Assembly (NCBI RefSeq): GCF_017161445.1
Contig: NZ_CP071060.1
Coordinates: forward strand, 310,001-374,000
Length of the DNA stretch: 64,000 bases
Source: Niveibacterium microcysteis
GTDB taxonomy: Bacteria; Pseudomonadota; Gammaproteobacteria; Burkholderiales; Rhodocyclaceae
Direction of reading: 5' to 3'
A program made the translations under genes and the position numbers. Positions 1 through 8,205 of this stretch are shown piece after piece. The number at the start of each line of letters is the position of its first letter. Within the stretch, counting starts at the first letter, position 1. Under the pieces are notes generated by a model. It had not been told where the DNA came from. It saw only the letters and a list, made by a program, of their open reading frames with translations, and made no database searches.

Positions 1-204
1 GGCGCGGCGGTGCTCGACGTATTCCGCGAAGAACCCTTGCCGGCGGGTCACCCCTACCTGACCCATCCACGCGTGACTGCCACGCCGCATATCGCCGCCC
101 GCACGCAGATCCCGCTGACCGCGCGTCAGGTGGCCGACAAGATTGCGCGGCTTGAGGCTGGTCTCTCGGTGAGCGGGCTCGTCGAGCGCGCGCGCGGCTA
201 CTGA
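1..204 (+). CDS. D-2-hydroxyacid dehydrogenase, C-terminal fragment
   Basis: The reading frame is open from the first base, so the 5' end lies outside the window; 67 residues remain. The fragment has the end of the NAD-binding domain of D-isomer-specific 2-hydroxyacid dehydrogenases: DVFREEPLP, then the HP pair and TPHIAA, whose His (fragment residue 30) is the family's catalytic acid/base. The family reduces 2-keto acids such as glyoxylate or hydroxypyruvate with NAD(P)H in the cytoplasm. The layout resembles GhrA-type glyoxylate/hydroxypyruvate reductases, but the substrate cannot be fixed from the tail alone. It is followed 76 bp later by a Nudix hydrolase on the same strand. Confidence 0.8.
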   Translation, partial: GAAVLDVFREEPLPAGHPYLTHPRVTATPHIAARTQIPLTARQVADKIARLEAGLSVSGLVERARGY

Positions 205-280
205 TTTCGATACGTCGTGAAACAGCTTTTCCGCCTCATCCTGTGAGAATGGCGCGAGTAAAACTGCCGGATCGAGCGAG

Positions 281-823
281 ATGAGCGAAGAAATCGAATG
301 CCTGAGTTCCCGGGTTGTCTACCAGAACCGATGGCTGCGCGTGCGTGAGGATCAGGTGCGGCGGCCGAGCGGACATCGCGGCATCTACGGCGTGGTGGAG
401 AAGCCGGACTTCGTCGTTATCGCACCGATCCAGGACGGCATGGTTTACCTCGTCGAGCAATACCGTTACCCGGTTGCCGGGCGCTACTGGGAGCTGCCGC
501 AAGGCTCCTGGGAAGACACGCCGGGCGCCGATCCGGAGGCGCTGGCCGCGGGCGAGTTGCGTGAAGAAACCGGCCTTGTCGCGAGCTCGATCCGCCCGGT
601 TGGCCATCTGTTCCTTGCCTACGGTTTCTGCAGCCAGGGCTACCACGTGTTCCATGCGACCGGGCTGGGTTTCGCCGGCGAACAGCGTGACGCCGAAGAA
701 GAGGGGCTTGTTGCCAAGGCGTTCCCGCTGGCTGAGGTCGAGGCGATGATCTGCCGCGGCGAGATCAAGGATGCAACCACGGTTGCGGTGTGGGGCTTGC
801 TGAAGATGAAGGGCTTGCTTTGA
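281..823 (+). CDS. Nudix hydrolase (ADP-ribose pyrophosphatase type)
   Basis: This 180-residue cytoplasmic protein has a Nudix box at residues 75-100, starting at LPQGSWE and ending GELREETGLV. Nudix enzymes cleave nucleoside diphosphates linked to another group, using Mg2+ held by the box glutamates. Size and the upstream strand (VYLVEQYRYPVAGRYWELP) fit the ADP-ribose/NDP-sugar pyrophosphatase group. The catalytic glutamates E92, E95 and E96 are present, but the usual Arg before the first Glu is Gly91 and the box is about two residues longer than the standard pattern. I believe this variant occurs in a Nudix subgroup, so it is probably still active. The substrate is inferred only. A strong hairpin follows the stop codon. 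Confidence 0.85.
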   Translation: MSEEIECLSSRVVYQNRWLRVREDQVRRPSGHRGIYGVVEKPDFVVIAPIQDGMVYLVEQYRYPVAGRYWELPQGSWEDTPGADPEALAAGELREETGLVASSIRPVGHLFLAYGFCSQGYHVFHATGLGFAGEQRDAEEEGLVAKAFPLAEVEAMICRGEIKDATTVAVWGLLKMKGLL

Positions 824-827
824 AGGC

Positions 828-864
828 GGGTTATGTCGCCGCGGCCGGCGCGGCGACATAACCC
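828..864. terminator. Perfect 15-bp hairpin between convergent genes
   Basis: Bases 828-842 and 850-864 are exact reverse complements (GGGTTATGTCGCCGC and its complement) around a 7-base loop. The hairpin lies between the stop of the Nudix gene (+) and the stop of the exported-protein gene (-). It has no T-run on either side, so it is more likely a bidirectional mRNA 3'-end structure than a classic intrinsic terminator. Confidence 0.55.
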
Positions 865-886
865 TAGCTGGCGCTCTTGCCGCGAC

Positions 887-1459
887 CTACTTGCAGCGGG
901 CGGCTGCGCTGTAGCCCTGCACTGAACTGTCGCAGACGCCGATTTCCGTATCGATGAGGAATTCGGTGTCGGCCGGCTTCCCACCGCGCGTGCCGGGCGT
1001 AAAGCGCACCTTCATGAAGGTGAGTGCAAGTGAATTGCGAATCTCGGCGCCTTCGGGGGCTTTGTAGAAGACCACGTTGGTGACTTCGCCTGAGGCGTCG
1101 ACATTCAGCACGGCGAGCAGGGGGCCGGAGAACGGCACCGCGGCAACCACGCTGTTGAGCTTGTCCAGTGTGCGCAGAAGCGGCGAATAGAGGCTGCCGA
1201 GCCCGTTCGCGGGAAACGGTGGCTGATCGCCGGGCGCCAGCTCATAGTCGCTGCGGACGATCTCTTTCTGCCGCGGGGACAAAGCGCTGTAGGGCTTGTC
1301 GTACGGGATCGGGCCGTGCAGCGTGCGTACAGTGGGGAACGACGTGCCCATCGGCGTGTCGGTGCGATAGCGGAACTCGAATATCTCGTCCTCATTGGCG
1401 AAAGCGGGCAGGGCGTGGGCGAGGGTGATGGCAAGCAGGATCGATCGGAGCAGGCGCAT
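887..1459 (-). CDS. Exported protein with TonB C-terminal-like domain
   Basis: A 190-residue protein with a signal peptide (basic start, hydrophobic core, likely cleavage after ALPAFA near residue 21), so periplasmic or secreted. Residues about 110-175 read like a TonB C-terminal domain: LNVDASGEVTNVVFYKAP, a helix, then VRFTPGTRGGKPADTEF. That is the sheet-helix-sheet pattern in which a P-x-x-GGKP turn precedes the last strand. There is no N-terminal anchor, proline-rich spacer or ExbB/ExbD neighbour, so it is not a working TonB. Two Cys near the C terminus (VCDSSV and ARCK) could form a disulfide. The gene starts 105 bp from the divergent HMG-CoA lyase gene. Function unknown. Confidence 0.6.
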   Translation of the reverse strand: MRLLRSILLAITLAHALPAFANEDEIFEFRYRTDTPMGTSFPTVRTLHGPIPYDKPYSALSPRQKEIVRSDYELAPGDQPPFPANGLGSLYSPLLRTLDKLNSVVAAVPFSGPLLAVLNVDASGEVTNVVFYKAPEGAEIRNSLALTFMKVRFTPGTRGGKPADTEFLIDTEIGVCDSSVQGYSAAARCK

Positions 1460-1564
1460 GCTTAGGTCGGTGGTTGTGTGGAATTGGCAAACGATTCTAG
1501 CGACGCGATTGTTGGCTGGGCAGGAACCAGTCGACGGTGCGAGCAGACATTTCGGGTGAGTGCG

Positions 1565-2506
1565 ATGAAGCGATACGAAGGACGATCGGTACGCCTGGTT
1601 GAAGTCGGCCCGCGCGACGGGCTACAGAACGAGAAGCAGGCGGTGCCCACCGCGACCAAGCTCGCGCTGATCGCGAAGCTCGCAGATGCGGGCTTGTCGG
1701 TGATCGAGGCGACCGCCTTCGTGTCACCCAAGTGGGTGCCGCAGATGGCCGATTCGGCCGAGGTGATGGCCGGTCTGCCGCAGCGGGCCGGTATCCGCTA
1801 CCCGGTGCTCGCACCGAATCTCAAGGGGTTTGAGGCTGCCGTGGCTGCGGGGGCGAAAGAGGTGGCGATCTTCACCGCGGCATCCGAGACCTTCTGCCGC
1901 AAGAACACGAACTGTTCGGTGGATGAGAGTTTCGAGCGTTTTGCGCCGATCATGGCCGCCGCGCGCGACGCCGGGGTGGCTGTCCGGGGCTACGTGTCTT
2001 GCGTGCTGGGGTGCCCGTTCGAGGGCGAGATCGCCCCTGCGGCGGTGCTGACGGTGAGCGAACGCCTGCTCGCCATCGGTTGCTACGAAGTGAGCCTGGG
2101 CGACACGATCGGGCGCGGCACGCCGGGCTCCACCGCCCGGTTGTTTGAACAGCTCTGTGCTCGCCTGCCTGCCGAGCGGCTGGCAGGGCATTTTCACGAT
2201 ACCTGGGGCCAGGCGCTGCCGAATGTGCTGACGGCACTGGACTTCGGCGTTGCCACCTTCGACAGCTCGGTCGCCGGACTCGGCGGTTGCCCGTACTCGC
2301 CTGGCGCGACCGGGAACGCCGCGACCGAGGATCTCGTCTACATGCTCGACGGCCTCGGCATTCAGACCGGCGTGTCGCTGGACGCGCTGGTTGATGCCGC
2401 GGCCTTCATTTCCGATGCGCTTGGTCGTGCGCCGGCGAGCCGAGTCGCGCGCGCAATGATGGCGCGGCGACAAGGTCTTGCAAACACGGCGCAGGGGCAG
2501 TGCTAG
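1565..2506 (+). CDS. mvaB: Hydroxymethylglutaryl-CoA lyase
   Basis: HMG-CoA lyase splits 3-hydroxy-3-methylglutaryl-CoA into acetyl-CoA and acetoacetate, the last step of leucine degradation. The 313-residue protein is a DRE-TIM barrel. [12 protein letters not shown] carries R17 and the metal ligand D18, HFHDTWGQ carries metal ligands H209 and H211, and [14 protein letters not shown] carries the catalytic Cys242. These positions keep a constant offset of 24 from the human enzyme. I start at ATG 1565 (MKRYEG); an upstream in-frame ATG at 1478 would add 29 residues of unrelated composition. No other leucine-degradation genes are nearby. The TPR-like gene follows after 9 bp and may be co-transcribed. 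Confidence 0.93.
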   Translation: MKRYEGRSVRLVEVGPRDGLQNEKQAVPTATKLALIAKLADAGLSVIEATAFVSPKWVPQMADSAEVMAGLPQRAGIRYPVLAPNLKGFEAAVAAGAKEVAIFTAASETFCRKNTNCSVDESFERFAPIMAAARDAGVAVRGYVSCVLGCPFEGEIAPAAVLTVSERLLAIGCYEVSLGDTIGRGTPGSTARLFEQLCARLPAERLAGHFHDTWGQALPNVLTALDFGVATFDSSVAGLGGCPYSPGATGNAATEDLVYMLDGLGIQTGVSLDALVDAAAFISDALGRAPASRVARAMMARRQGLANTAQGQC

Positions 2507-2515
2507 GCTGCAAGC

Positions 2516-3544
2516 ATGGATAACGAGGACTTCACGCCAGAGGCCGCCGCACGTTTTCGCGAAGCCGCGATCGCCCGCTATCAGGAGGGCGATGTCGGTG
2601 GTGCCCGCAATCTGTGCGCCGAGGGCGCGCTGCGCTGCCGCGAGGCGGATCTCACGCTGCCCGAAGCGCGTCTGCTCGTGCTGGAGGCCCGCTACGCGGC
2701 GATCCTGAACGAAGGCGAACCGGCGCTCGAGTGCGCGGCACGTGCCTGCAGCCTTGCCGATCAGGTTGGCGACGAGGCCTTGCGTGCCGCCGCGCGCCAA
2801 TCCATCGGTCTGGTGCTTGCACTGCTTGGTGCGTCAGGGCCGGCTGAGCGGGCGCTGCGTGGCGCCTTGGCCTTCTACGAGGCGAATGGCAGTGAAAACG
2901 AGGTCCTCGCTGCACGTGCCGACCTTCAGTTCCTGCTTGCGATATCCGGCAGCCATGCGGCGGCGGTGCTCACCGGCCGCCAAGTGGTCGATGGCTGGCG
3001 TGCCTGCGGCGATCTGCAACGCGAGGTCGGCGCGGCGAACAACTTGGGCTGCAGCCTGATCGAACTGGGGCGCATCGACGAAGCCTACGACGTGTTGCGC
3101 CCTTACCTGGGCGATGCGCGACTGCCGCGCTACATCAAGGCTCGCGTGTCGGACACGCTGATCGACGTGCTGCTCGCACGGGGCGATGCGGATGAAGCCG
3201 AGTTCATGATCCGTCGTGCGACCGACCCGTTTGAAAGCCACCGCACCGAATATTCGGAAGTTGCGGAACTGTTCCACCGCGCCCGCGTGGCAAGGCTGCG
3301 CGGGCAGAACGCGACGGCACTCGAGCTGCTGACGCGGGTTGTCGCGACGCCGGACGCGATGCGCGAGGACTGGCTGCGCAAGGCACACGAGTTGCTGATC
3401 GAGATGGCGATCGAGGCCGGCGATCTGGCTTTGCAGGCGCGCGCCTACGAGCGGCTGCTGGAGATGGCGTCGACCCGTTCGGAACGCGATCGCCGACTCG
3501 TCGATATCGTGTTGAGTCACGCAATGCCCTGGGTGTTTGCCTGA
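2516..3544 (+). CDS. TPR-like helical-repeat protein, function unknown
   Basis: A 342-residue soluble protein with no signal peptide or membrane segment. It is almost entirely alpha-helical and Ala/Leu/Arg-rich, with repeated helix pairs typical of tetratricopeptide repeats: ARAACSLADQVGDEALRAA, then LGCSLIELGRIDEAYDVLRP, then ARGDADEAEFMIRRA. Such proteins are usually scaffolds for protein contacts. No enzymatic domain is visible. It follows mvaB by 9 bp, and the DUF1289 gene begins 1 bp after its stop, so the three probably share a transcript. The partner is unknown. Confidence 0.7.
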   Translation: MDNEDFTPEAAARFREAAIARYQEGDVGGARNLCAEGALRCREADLTLPEARLLVLEARYAAILNEGEPALECAARACSLADQVGDEALRAAARQSIGLVLALLGASGPAERALRGALAFYEANGSENEVLAARADLQFLLAISGSHAAAVLTGRQVVDGWRACGDLQREVGAANNLGCSLIELGRIDEAYDVLRPYLGDARLPRYIKARVSDTLIDVLLARGDADEAEFMIRRATDPFESHRTEYSEVAELFHRARVARLRGQNATALELLTRVVATPDAMREDWLRKAHELLIEMAIEAGDLALQARAYERLLEMASTRSERDRRLVDIVLSHAMPWVFA

Positions 3545-3545
3545 C

Positions 3546-3761
3546 ATGTCGCGCCTGCCACCCGCTTCGCCCTGTACCGGGGTGTGCCGGATCGACCCGC
3601 GCAGCGGGTGCTGTGAGGGCTGTCAGCGCACGCTGGACGAGATTGCCGGCTGGTCGCAGGCGAGTGACGCCGACAAACACCTGATCCTGCGCAGGGTTGC
3701 CGAACGTCGCGCGTGTGCCGACTGGTTCGACGTCGACCTGCGTTCAGACTGCGACCGCTAA
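3546..3761 (+). CDS. DUF1289 small cysteine-rich protein
   Basis: A 71-residue protein matching DUF1289: SPCTGVCRIDPRSGCCEGC followed by QRTLDEIAGW, a conserved Cys cluster plus R-T-x-x-E-I-x-x-W. The Cys spacing suggests a small metal- or Fe-S-binding fold, but the family has no established function. ATG 3546 begins 1 bp after the previous stop; a TTG three codons upstream would overlap that stop. The metallo-hydrolase gene begins 7 bp downstream. Confidence 0.85.
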   Translation: MSRLPPASPCTGVCRIDPRSGCCEGCQRTLDEIAGWSQASDADKHLILRRVAERRACADWFDVDLRSDCDR

Positions 3762-3768
3762 ACCGCGG

Positions 3769-4692
3769 ATGGGGGCGCCGTTACCGCCGTCGATCCGTGT
3801 GCTGGAGCGCGGCTGGCTGTCGGCCAATACGGTCTTGCTGTTGGACGGCCCGGATGCCTGCGCGGTGGATTCTGGCTATGTCACCGATGCCTTGGAGACG
3901 GTGCGCCTGGTGCGAGAAGCGCTCGACGGGCGACGCCTGACACGGCTCATCAACACCCACTCCCACTCCGACCACATCGGGGGCAATGCGGCGCTGACTC
4001 ACGCGTTCGGCTGCGCAGTAGCGGTGCCGGCGGGCATCGCGGGCGCCGTCGCGACCTGGGACGAGGCCGCGTTGTTGCTCTCTGCTGCGGATCAGCGCGG
4101 CGAGCGCTTCACCGCGCATGCGGTGATCCAGCCGGGTGACCGCTTTGTCGCCGGCGGCATGCGCTGGGAGGCGTTGGCCGCGCCAGGGCACGACATGGAC
4201 GCGCTGGTGTTCTACGCCGCCGATCACCGGCTGCTGATCTCGGGTGACGCGCTGTGGCGCCACGGCTTTGGCATCCTGTTCGCGGATGTGATCGGTGCAG
4301 GTGGCGGTCTCGACGCGGCGCGCGAGACGCTCGAACGACTCGCGCGCCTGCCGATCGATTGCGTGATCCCGGGTCATGGCGCCCCGTTCGTCGAGGTCGA
4401 CCAGGCTTTCGAGTCGGCCTTTGCTCGGCTGCAGGCTTTCGAGCAGGACGGCAGCCGGATTGCGCGCAACGCGCTGCGCGGCTGCCTGAGCTTCACCCTG
4501 CTTGAACGTGGCCAGCTGGCGCTCGATACGCTGCCCGCCTACCTTGCGAGTGTGCCCCTCTACCGCGAAGCGAATCAGCGCTACCTGCAACAAGCGCCCG
4601 ATGCGCTCGCGGCGTGGCTGGCCGATGCGCTGGTGCACGCGGGGGTGGCACGCCGCAGCGGCGGTTTTCTGGTGCCAACCGCATTGGGTTGA
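3769..4692 (+). CDS. Metallo-beta-lactamase-fold hydrolase
   Basis: A 307-residue cytoplasmic MBL-fold hydrolase. All metal ligands are visible: THSHSDH (H64, H66, D68, H69), APGH (H141), SGD (D160) and PGHG (H203), giving a two-metal site. The C-terminal third (about 215-300) is helical, resembling the LACTB2-like/winged-helix tail that often follows this domain. Family members hydrolyse thioesters, lactones or phosphodiesters; the substrate here is not evident. ATG 3769 is chosen because an upstream extension would overlap the DUF1289 gene out of frame. The gene sits 7 bp behind DUF1289. Confidence 0.85.
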   Translation: MGAPLPPSIRVLERGWLSANTVLLLDGPDACAVDSGYVTDALETVRLVREALDGRRLTRLINTHSHSDHIGGNAALTHAFGCAVAVPAGIAGAVATWDEAALLLSAADQRGERFTAHAVIQPGDRFVAGGMRWEALAAPGHDMDALVFYAADHRLLISGDALWRHGFGILFADVIGAGGGLDAARETLERLARLPIDCVIPGHGAPFVEVDQAFESAFARLQAFEQDGSRIARNALRGCLSFTLLERGQLALDTLPAYLASVPLYREANQRYLQQAPDALAAWLADALVHAGVARRSGGFLVPTALG

Positions 4693-4797
4693 GCACTTTG
4701 CCCGAATTGGTGCTGCCCGGCGTTCGGGGCCGCTGCTAGACTGCCGGAAAATTCAAAATGACTGGGTCCGCCACGAGCCGGCCCGAGGGTTGCCCCG

Positions 4798-5238
4798 ATG
4801 CATGAGCTGCGTACTACGGTTGATATCCAGGCCCCGCCGAATCAGGTCTGGACGATCCTGACCGACTTTGCCGCCTACCCGGAGTGGAACCCCTTCATCC
4901 GCGAAGTGCGTGGCGAGCCGATCGCCGGACGCTCGCTCAATATCAGCGTCTTCTGTGGTCCGAAAGCGCAACGGCGCAACTTCTGGCCGCGTGTGCTGAC
5001 CTCCGAAGCGCCGCGCGAACTGCGTTGGCAAGGCCGCCTGCTGATGAGCGGGCTGCTCAACGGCGAACACCGTTTCAAGCTGGTGCCCCGGTCCGATGGC
5101 ACCACCCGCCTTGTGCACAGCGAATGCTTTACCGGCGTGCTGGTTCCGTTCTTCCGAGCGCGCCTTGAGCGCGAAGCCCGGCCCGGATTCGAGGCCATGA
5201 ACGCCGCCCTCAAATCGCGCGCCGAACGCCGCCGCTGA
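4798..5238 (+). CDS. SRPBCC/polyketide-cyclase-like protein
   Basis: A 146-residue single-domain SRPBCC (START-like) protein. It opens with a strand and VWTILTDFAAYPEWNPFI, the characteristic first helices and Y-P-x-W-N-P-F motif. Beta strands with RELRWQGRLL and TRLVHSECFTGVLVP follow, then a long C-terminal helix. The fold forms a hydrophobic cavity for lipids or other small ligands. No catalytic residues or specific ligand can be named. It is preceded by 105 bp and followed by the long xyl control region. Confidence 0.8.
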   Translation: MHELRTTVDIQAPPNQVWTILTDFAAYPEWNPFIREVRGEPIAGRSLNISVFCGPKAQRRNFWPRVLTSEAPRELRWQGRLLMSGLLNGEHRFKLVPRSDGTTRLVHSECFTGVLVPFFRARLEREARPGFEAMNAALKSRAERRR

Positions 5239-5307
5239 CCGTTTTCCCTCCTTTGGCCTGATGTCTCCGGCCTTCTGCTTGACGTTGATTGCTCGGCCTG
5301 GGGTTAG

Positions 5308-5325
5308 ATCAAAAAATATTTTGAT
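5308..5325. promoter_or_regulatory. AT-rich palindrome upstream of xylF
   Basis: ATCAAAA (5308-5314), spacer AATA, then TTTTGAT (5319-5325): two perfect 7-bp arms. It is strikingly AT-rich against the GC-rich surroundings and lies about 170 bp before the xylF start. It could be an operator for a sugar-responsive regulator or an upstream element. No regulator gene is adjacent to identify the protein. Confidence 0.4.
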
Positions 5326-5332
5326 GACCCCA

Positions 5333-5361
5333 TTGGCAACGCTCACATTCTGGATTAGGGT
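5333..5361 (+). promoter_or_regulatory. Possible xylF promoter
   Basis: TTGGCA (5333-5338), a 17-bp spacer and TAGGGT (5356-5361) form a moderate sigma-70-like pair. The -35 matches TTGACA at 5 of 6 positions; the -10 is poor. The -10 would lie inside the left arm of the 5354-5387 inverted repeat, as expected if that repeat is an operator. Weak evidence. Confidence 0.25.
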
Positions 5362-5387
5362 TCACCCCAATCAGGGATAACCCTAGT
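5354..5387. promoter_or_regulatory. Inverted repeat, candidate xyl operator
   Basis: ATTAGGGTT (5354-5362) and AACCCTAGT (5379-5387) are inverted with one mismatch in nine and 16 bp between them. An ATCAGGGAT copy in the same orientation as the left arm lies between the arms. The site is 108 bp upstream of xylF. Spaced half-sites are typical of regulator binding, but no regulator is identified. Confidence 0.4.
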
Positions 5388-5423
5388 TCGGTTGTCCCGG
5401 CAGCATCCCGAGCCTTCACCCCC

Positions 5424-5469
5424 GCCCGCGTCGCGGACGGGCCAGAAGAGATGGCGGGCAAAAGCCCGC
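5424..5469 (+). promoter_or_regulatory. xylF leader with alternative stem arms
   Basis: Four GC arms precede the ribosome-binding site: GCCCGC (5424-5429), CGGGC (5438-5442), GCGGGC (5454-5459) and GCCCGC (5464-5469). Arms 1-2 and 3-4 can pair as two hairpins, or arms 1-3 as one alternative. The last hairpin ends 11 bases before the AAAGGAG ribosome-binding site. This could stabilise the mRNA or control translation. No T-run and no convincing leader peptide are seen. Confidence 0.35.
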
Positions 5470-5494
5470 AAGCGCCACTACAAAGGAGACTTCA

Positions 5495-6511
5495 ATGAAA
5501 ACCAGCCCGATGCGTCGTGCCCTGTTGACCGCTTTTGCTGTTGGTACCGCCCTGATGGCCGCTCCGGCCTTTGCTGACAAGGCAAACCCGAAGATCGGTT
5601 TCTCCATCGACGACCTGCGCGTCGAACGTTGGGCGCGTGACCGCGACTACTTCGTCGAAGCGGCAAAGACCATGGGTGCGACCGTCAGCGTTCAGTCGGC
5701 TGATGCGAACGAGCAGCGCCAGATCTCGCAGATCGAAAACCTGATCGCGCAAAAAGTCGACGTGATCGTGATCGTTCCCTTCAACTCGAAGGTGCTGACG
5801 AACGTCATCAAGGAAGCCAAGAAGGCCGGCATCAAGGTCGTGTCGTATGACCGCCTGATCCTGAACGCCGATGTCGATGCCTACATCTCGTTCGACAACG
5901 AGCGCGTTGGCCAACTGCAAGCCGAAATGGTCGTGAAGGCTCAGCCGAAGGGCTCGTACTTCATGCTCGGCGGCTCGCCGACCGACAACAACGCCAAGCT
6001 GCTGCGCGAAGGCCAGATGAAGGTCCTCAAGCCGTACGTCGACAAGGGCGACATCAAGATCGTCGGCCAGCAGTGGGTGAAGGAGTGGAACCCGTCTGAA
6101 GCGCTGTCGATCATCGAAAACGCGCTGACCGCGAACAAGAACAAGATCGACGCGATCGTCGCCTCGAACGACGGTACCGCCGGTGGCGCAATCCAGGCGC
6201 TGGCTGCCCAGAACCTGGCTGGCAAGGTTGCCGTGTCCGGTCAGGACGCCGACCTGGCTGCTTGCAAGCGCGTGATCGCTGGTACGCAGACCGGTACGGT
6301 CTACAAGCCGCTGAAGCTGATCGCTTCGGAAGCCGCCAAGCTGTCGGTGCAGCTCGCCAAGGGTGAGAAGCCGGCCTTCAACAACGCGCTCGACAATGGT
6401 TCGGCCAAGAAGATCGACTCGCTGCTCCTGACGCCGACGATCATCACCAAGGCCAACATCGACACGCTGGTGAAGGACAACTTCTACACCGCCAAGCAGC
6501 TCGGCCTGTAA
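5495..6511 (+). CDS. xylF: D-xylose ABC transporter, periplasmic binding protein
   Basis: XylF captures D-xylose in the periplasm for the XylGH importer. The 338-residue precursor has a signal peptide cleaved after APAFA (about residue 27). The mature part is a type I sugar-binding fold matching remembered E. coli XylF along its length: IDDLRVERWARDRDYF, SQIENLIAQKVDVIVI, YISFDNERVGQLQAE, GGSPTDNNAKLL, VASNDGTAGGAIQAL and SGQDADLAACKR. The start is set by AAAGGAG at 5481. It is first in xylFGH. The 114-bp gap to xylG contains two hairpins. The sugar is inferred from similarity; related pentoses are possible. Confidence 0.92.
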   Translation: MKTSPMRRALLTAFAVGTALMAAPAFADKANPKIGFSIDDLRVERWARDRDYFVEAAKTMGATVSVQSADANEQRQISQIENLIAQKVDVIVIVPFNSKVLTNVIKEAKKAGIKVVSYDRLILNADVDAYISFDNERVGQLQAEMVVKAQPKGSYFMLGGSPTDNNAKLLREGQMKVLKPYVDKGDIKIVGQQWVKEWNPSEALSIIENALTANKNKIDAIVASNDGTAGGAIQALAAQNLAGKVAVSGQDADLAACKRVIAGTQTGTVYKPLKLIASEAAKLSVQLAKGEKPAFNNALDNGSAKKIDSLLLTPTIITKANIDTLVKDNFYTAKQLGL

Positions 6512-6528
6512 GTCAGCAGCACCGGCCC

Positions 6529-6595
6529 GCTTCCGCTCCGGTGCGGAAGCGACGCCGGCCCCGGTGGGCGCGCCACCTCCCCTTCCCGGCGCGCC
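6529..6595 (+). promoter_or_regulatory. Two intercistronic hairpins between xylF and xylG
   Basis: GCTTCCGC (6529-6536) pairs perfectly with GCGGAAGC (6543-6550). GGCGCGCC (6567-6574) pairs with a second copy at 6588-6595. Neither is followed by a T-run. Hairpins after a binding-protein gene typically protect its mRNA so that it is made in excess over the membrane parts, a plausible role here. Confidence 0.45.
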
Positions 6596-6625
6596 TGCCT
6601 TCTTTACTCACTAGAAGGAAAAGCC

Positions 6626-8167
6626 ATGTCCGAATACCTCCTGGACATGCGAGGCATCGTCAAGGAATTCAGCGGCGTCAAGGCGCTCGACGGAATCGAC
6701 CTTAAAGTGCGCGCTGGCGAATGCGTTGGCCTGTGTGGCGAAAACGGCGCAGGCAAGTCTACGCTGATGAAGGTGCTCTCCGCGGTCTACCCGCACGGCA
6801 CTTGGGAAGGTCAGATCTTCTGGGAAGGCCAGGAGCTCAAGGCCCGTACCATCCGCGAAACCGAAGAAGCCGGTATCGTCATCATCCACCAGGAATTGAT
6901 GCTCGTACCGCAGCTCTCGGTCGCCGAGAACATCTTCATGGGCAACGAGATCACGCTGCCCGGTGGCCGCATGAACTATTCGGCGATGTATCAGCGCGCC
7001 GAAGAGCTGATGCACGAACTGAAGATGCCTGACATCAACGTGGCGCTGCCGGTGATGCACTACGGCGGTGGTCACCAGCAACTGATCGAGATCGCCAAGG
7101 CCCTCAACAAGAAGGCCAAGCTGCTGATTCTCGATGAGCCGACCTCATCGCTGACCAAGTCCGAAACGCAGATCCTGCTCGACATCATCAAGGATCTGAA
7201 GAAGAAGGGCGTGGCCTGCGTGATGATCAGCCACAAGCTCGACGAGATTGCCGAGGTCTGCGACACGATTTCCGTGATCCGCGACGGCACCCACGTTGGC
7301 ACCCGGCCGATGTCCGAAATGGACACCAACGAGATCATCACGATGATGGTCGGCCGCGAAATCAAGAACCTTTTCCCGCGCGAAGAACACCCGATCGGTG
7401 AGGTGATCTTCGAAGCGAAGAACGTCACCTGCTACGACGTGAACAATCCGAAGCGCAAGCGGGTGGATAACGTTTCCTTCCAGCTGCGCAAGGGCGAGAT
7501 CCTGGGCGTTGCAGGGCTGGTGGGCGCCGGGCGTACCGAGCTCGCGATGGCGATCTTCGGCTACTACGCGGGCCATCACTCGCTCGAGATGACGCTCGAA
7601 GGCAAGCCGCTGCATGTGAATTCGCCGAAGGACGCTGTCGAGCAGGGCATCTGCATGGTGCCGGAAGACCGCAAGCGCCATGGCATCGTGCCGCTAATGG
7701 GCGTGGGCCACAACATCACGATTTCGACGTTGCCGAGCTACGCCCACATGGGTCGTATCGACGCCGAGGCCGAGATGCACACGATTCAGCAGTCGATTGC
7801 GCGGATGCGCATCAAGACAGCGACGCCGCTGCTGCAGATCCGTGGCCTCTCGGGCGGTAACCAGCAAAAGGCGGTGGTCTCGAAGATGCTGCTGCCCAAC
7901 CCGAAGGTGCTGATCCTCGATGAGCCGACGCGCGGCGTCGACGTCGGTGCGAAGTACGAGATCTACAAGCTCATGTTCGAGCTGGTCAAGCAGGGGCTCT
8001 CGATCATCATGATCAGCTCCGAGCTGCCGGAAGTGCTGGGCATCAGTGACCGCGTGCTGGTGATGGGCGAAGGCAAGCTGCGCGGCGACTTCGTCAATCA
8101 GGGCCTGACGCAGGAACAGGTGCTGACTGCCGCCTTGGGCCAATCCGAACAATCGCTTGCAGCCTGA
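6626..8167 (+). CDS. xylG: D-xylose ABC transporter, double ATPase subunit
   Basis: XylG powers xylose import and has two fused ATPase domains in 513 residues, typical of the CUT2 family. Domain 1 has Walker [10 protein letters not shown] (38-46) and Walker [13 protein letters not shown]. Domain 2 has the usual degenerate P-loop [10 protein letters not shown], the signature LSGGNQQK and [19 protein letters not shown]. The first-domain signature reads [13 protein letters not shown], altered from the usual G-Q-Q-Q form. In CUT2 importers only domain 1 is normally the fully catalytic site. AAGGAAAAG precedes ATG 6626. XylH follows after 38 bp. Confidence 0.93.
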   Translation: MSEYLLDMRGIVKEFSGVKALDGIDLKVRAGECVGLCGENGAGKSTLMKVLSAVYPHGTWEGQIFWEGQELKARTIRETEEAGIVIIHQELMLVPQLSVAENIFMGNEITLPGGRMNYSAMYQRAEELMHELKMPDINVALPVMHYGGGHQQLIEIAKALNKKAKLLILDEPTSSLTKSETQILLDIIKDLKKKGVACVMISHKLDEIAEVCDTISVIRDGTHVGTRPMSEMDTNEIITMMVGREIKNLFPREEHPIGEVIFEAKNVTCYDVNNPKRKRVDNVSFQLRKGEILGVAGLVGAGRTELAMAIFGYYAGHHSLEMTLEGKPLHVNSPKDAVEQGICMVPEDRKRHGIVPLMGVGHNITISTLPSYAHMGRIDAEAEMHTIQQSIARMRIKTATPLLQIRGLSGGNQQKAVVSKMLLPNPKVLILDEPTRGVDVGAKYEIYKLMFELVKQGLSIIMISSELPEVLGISDRVLVMGEGKLRGDFVNQGLTQEQVLTAALGQSEQSLAA

Positions 8168-8205
8168 TTCGCAAGACCACTAAAAAAACTACAGAGGCAC
8201 ACCAA

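Noticed and set aside
5392..5577. Possible leader peptide upstream of xylF
   Set aside because: It overlaps xylF out of frame, has no good ribosome-binding site, and does not show a codon run that would suggest attenuation.
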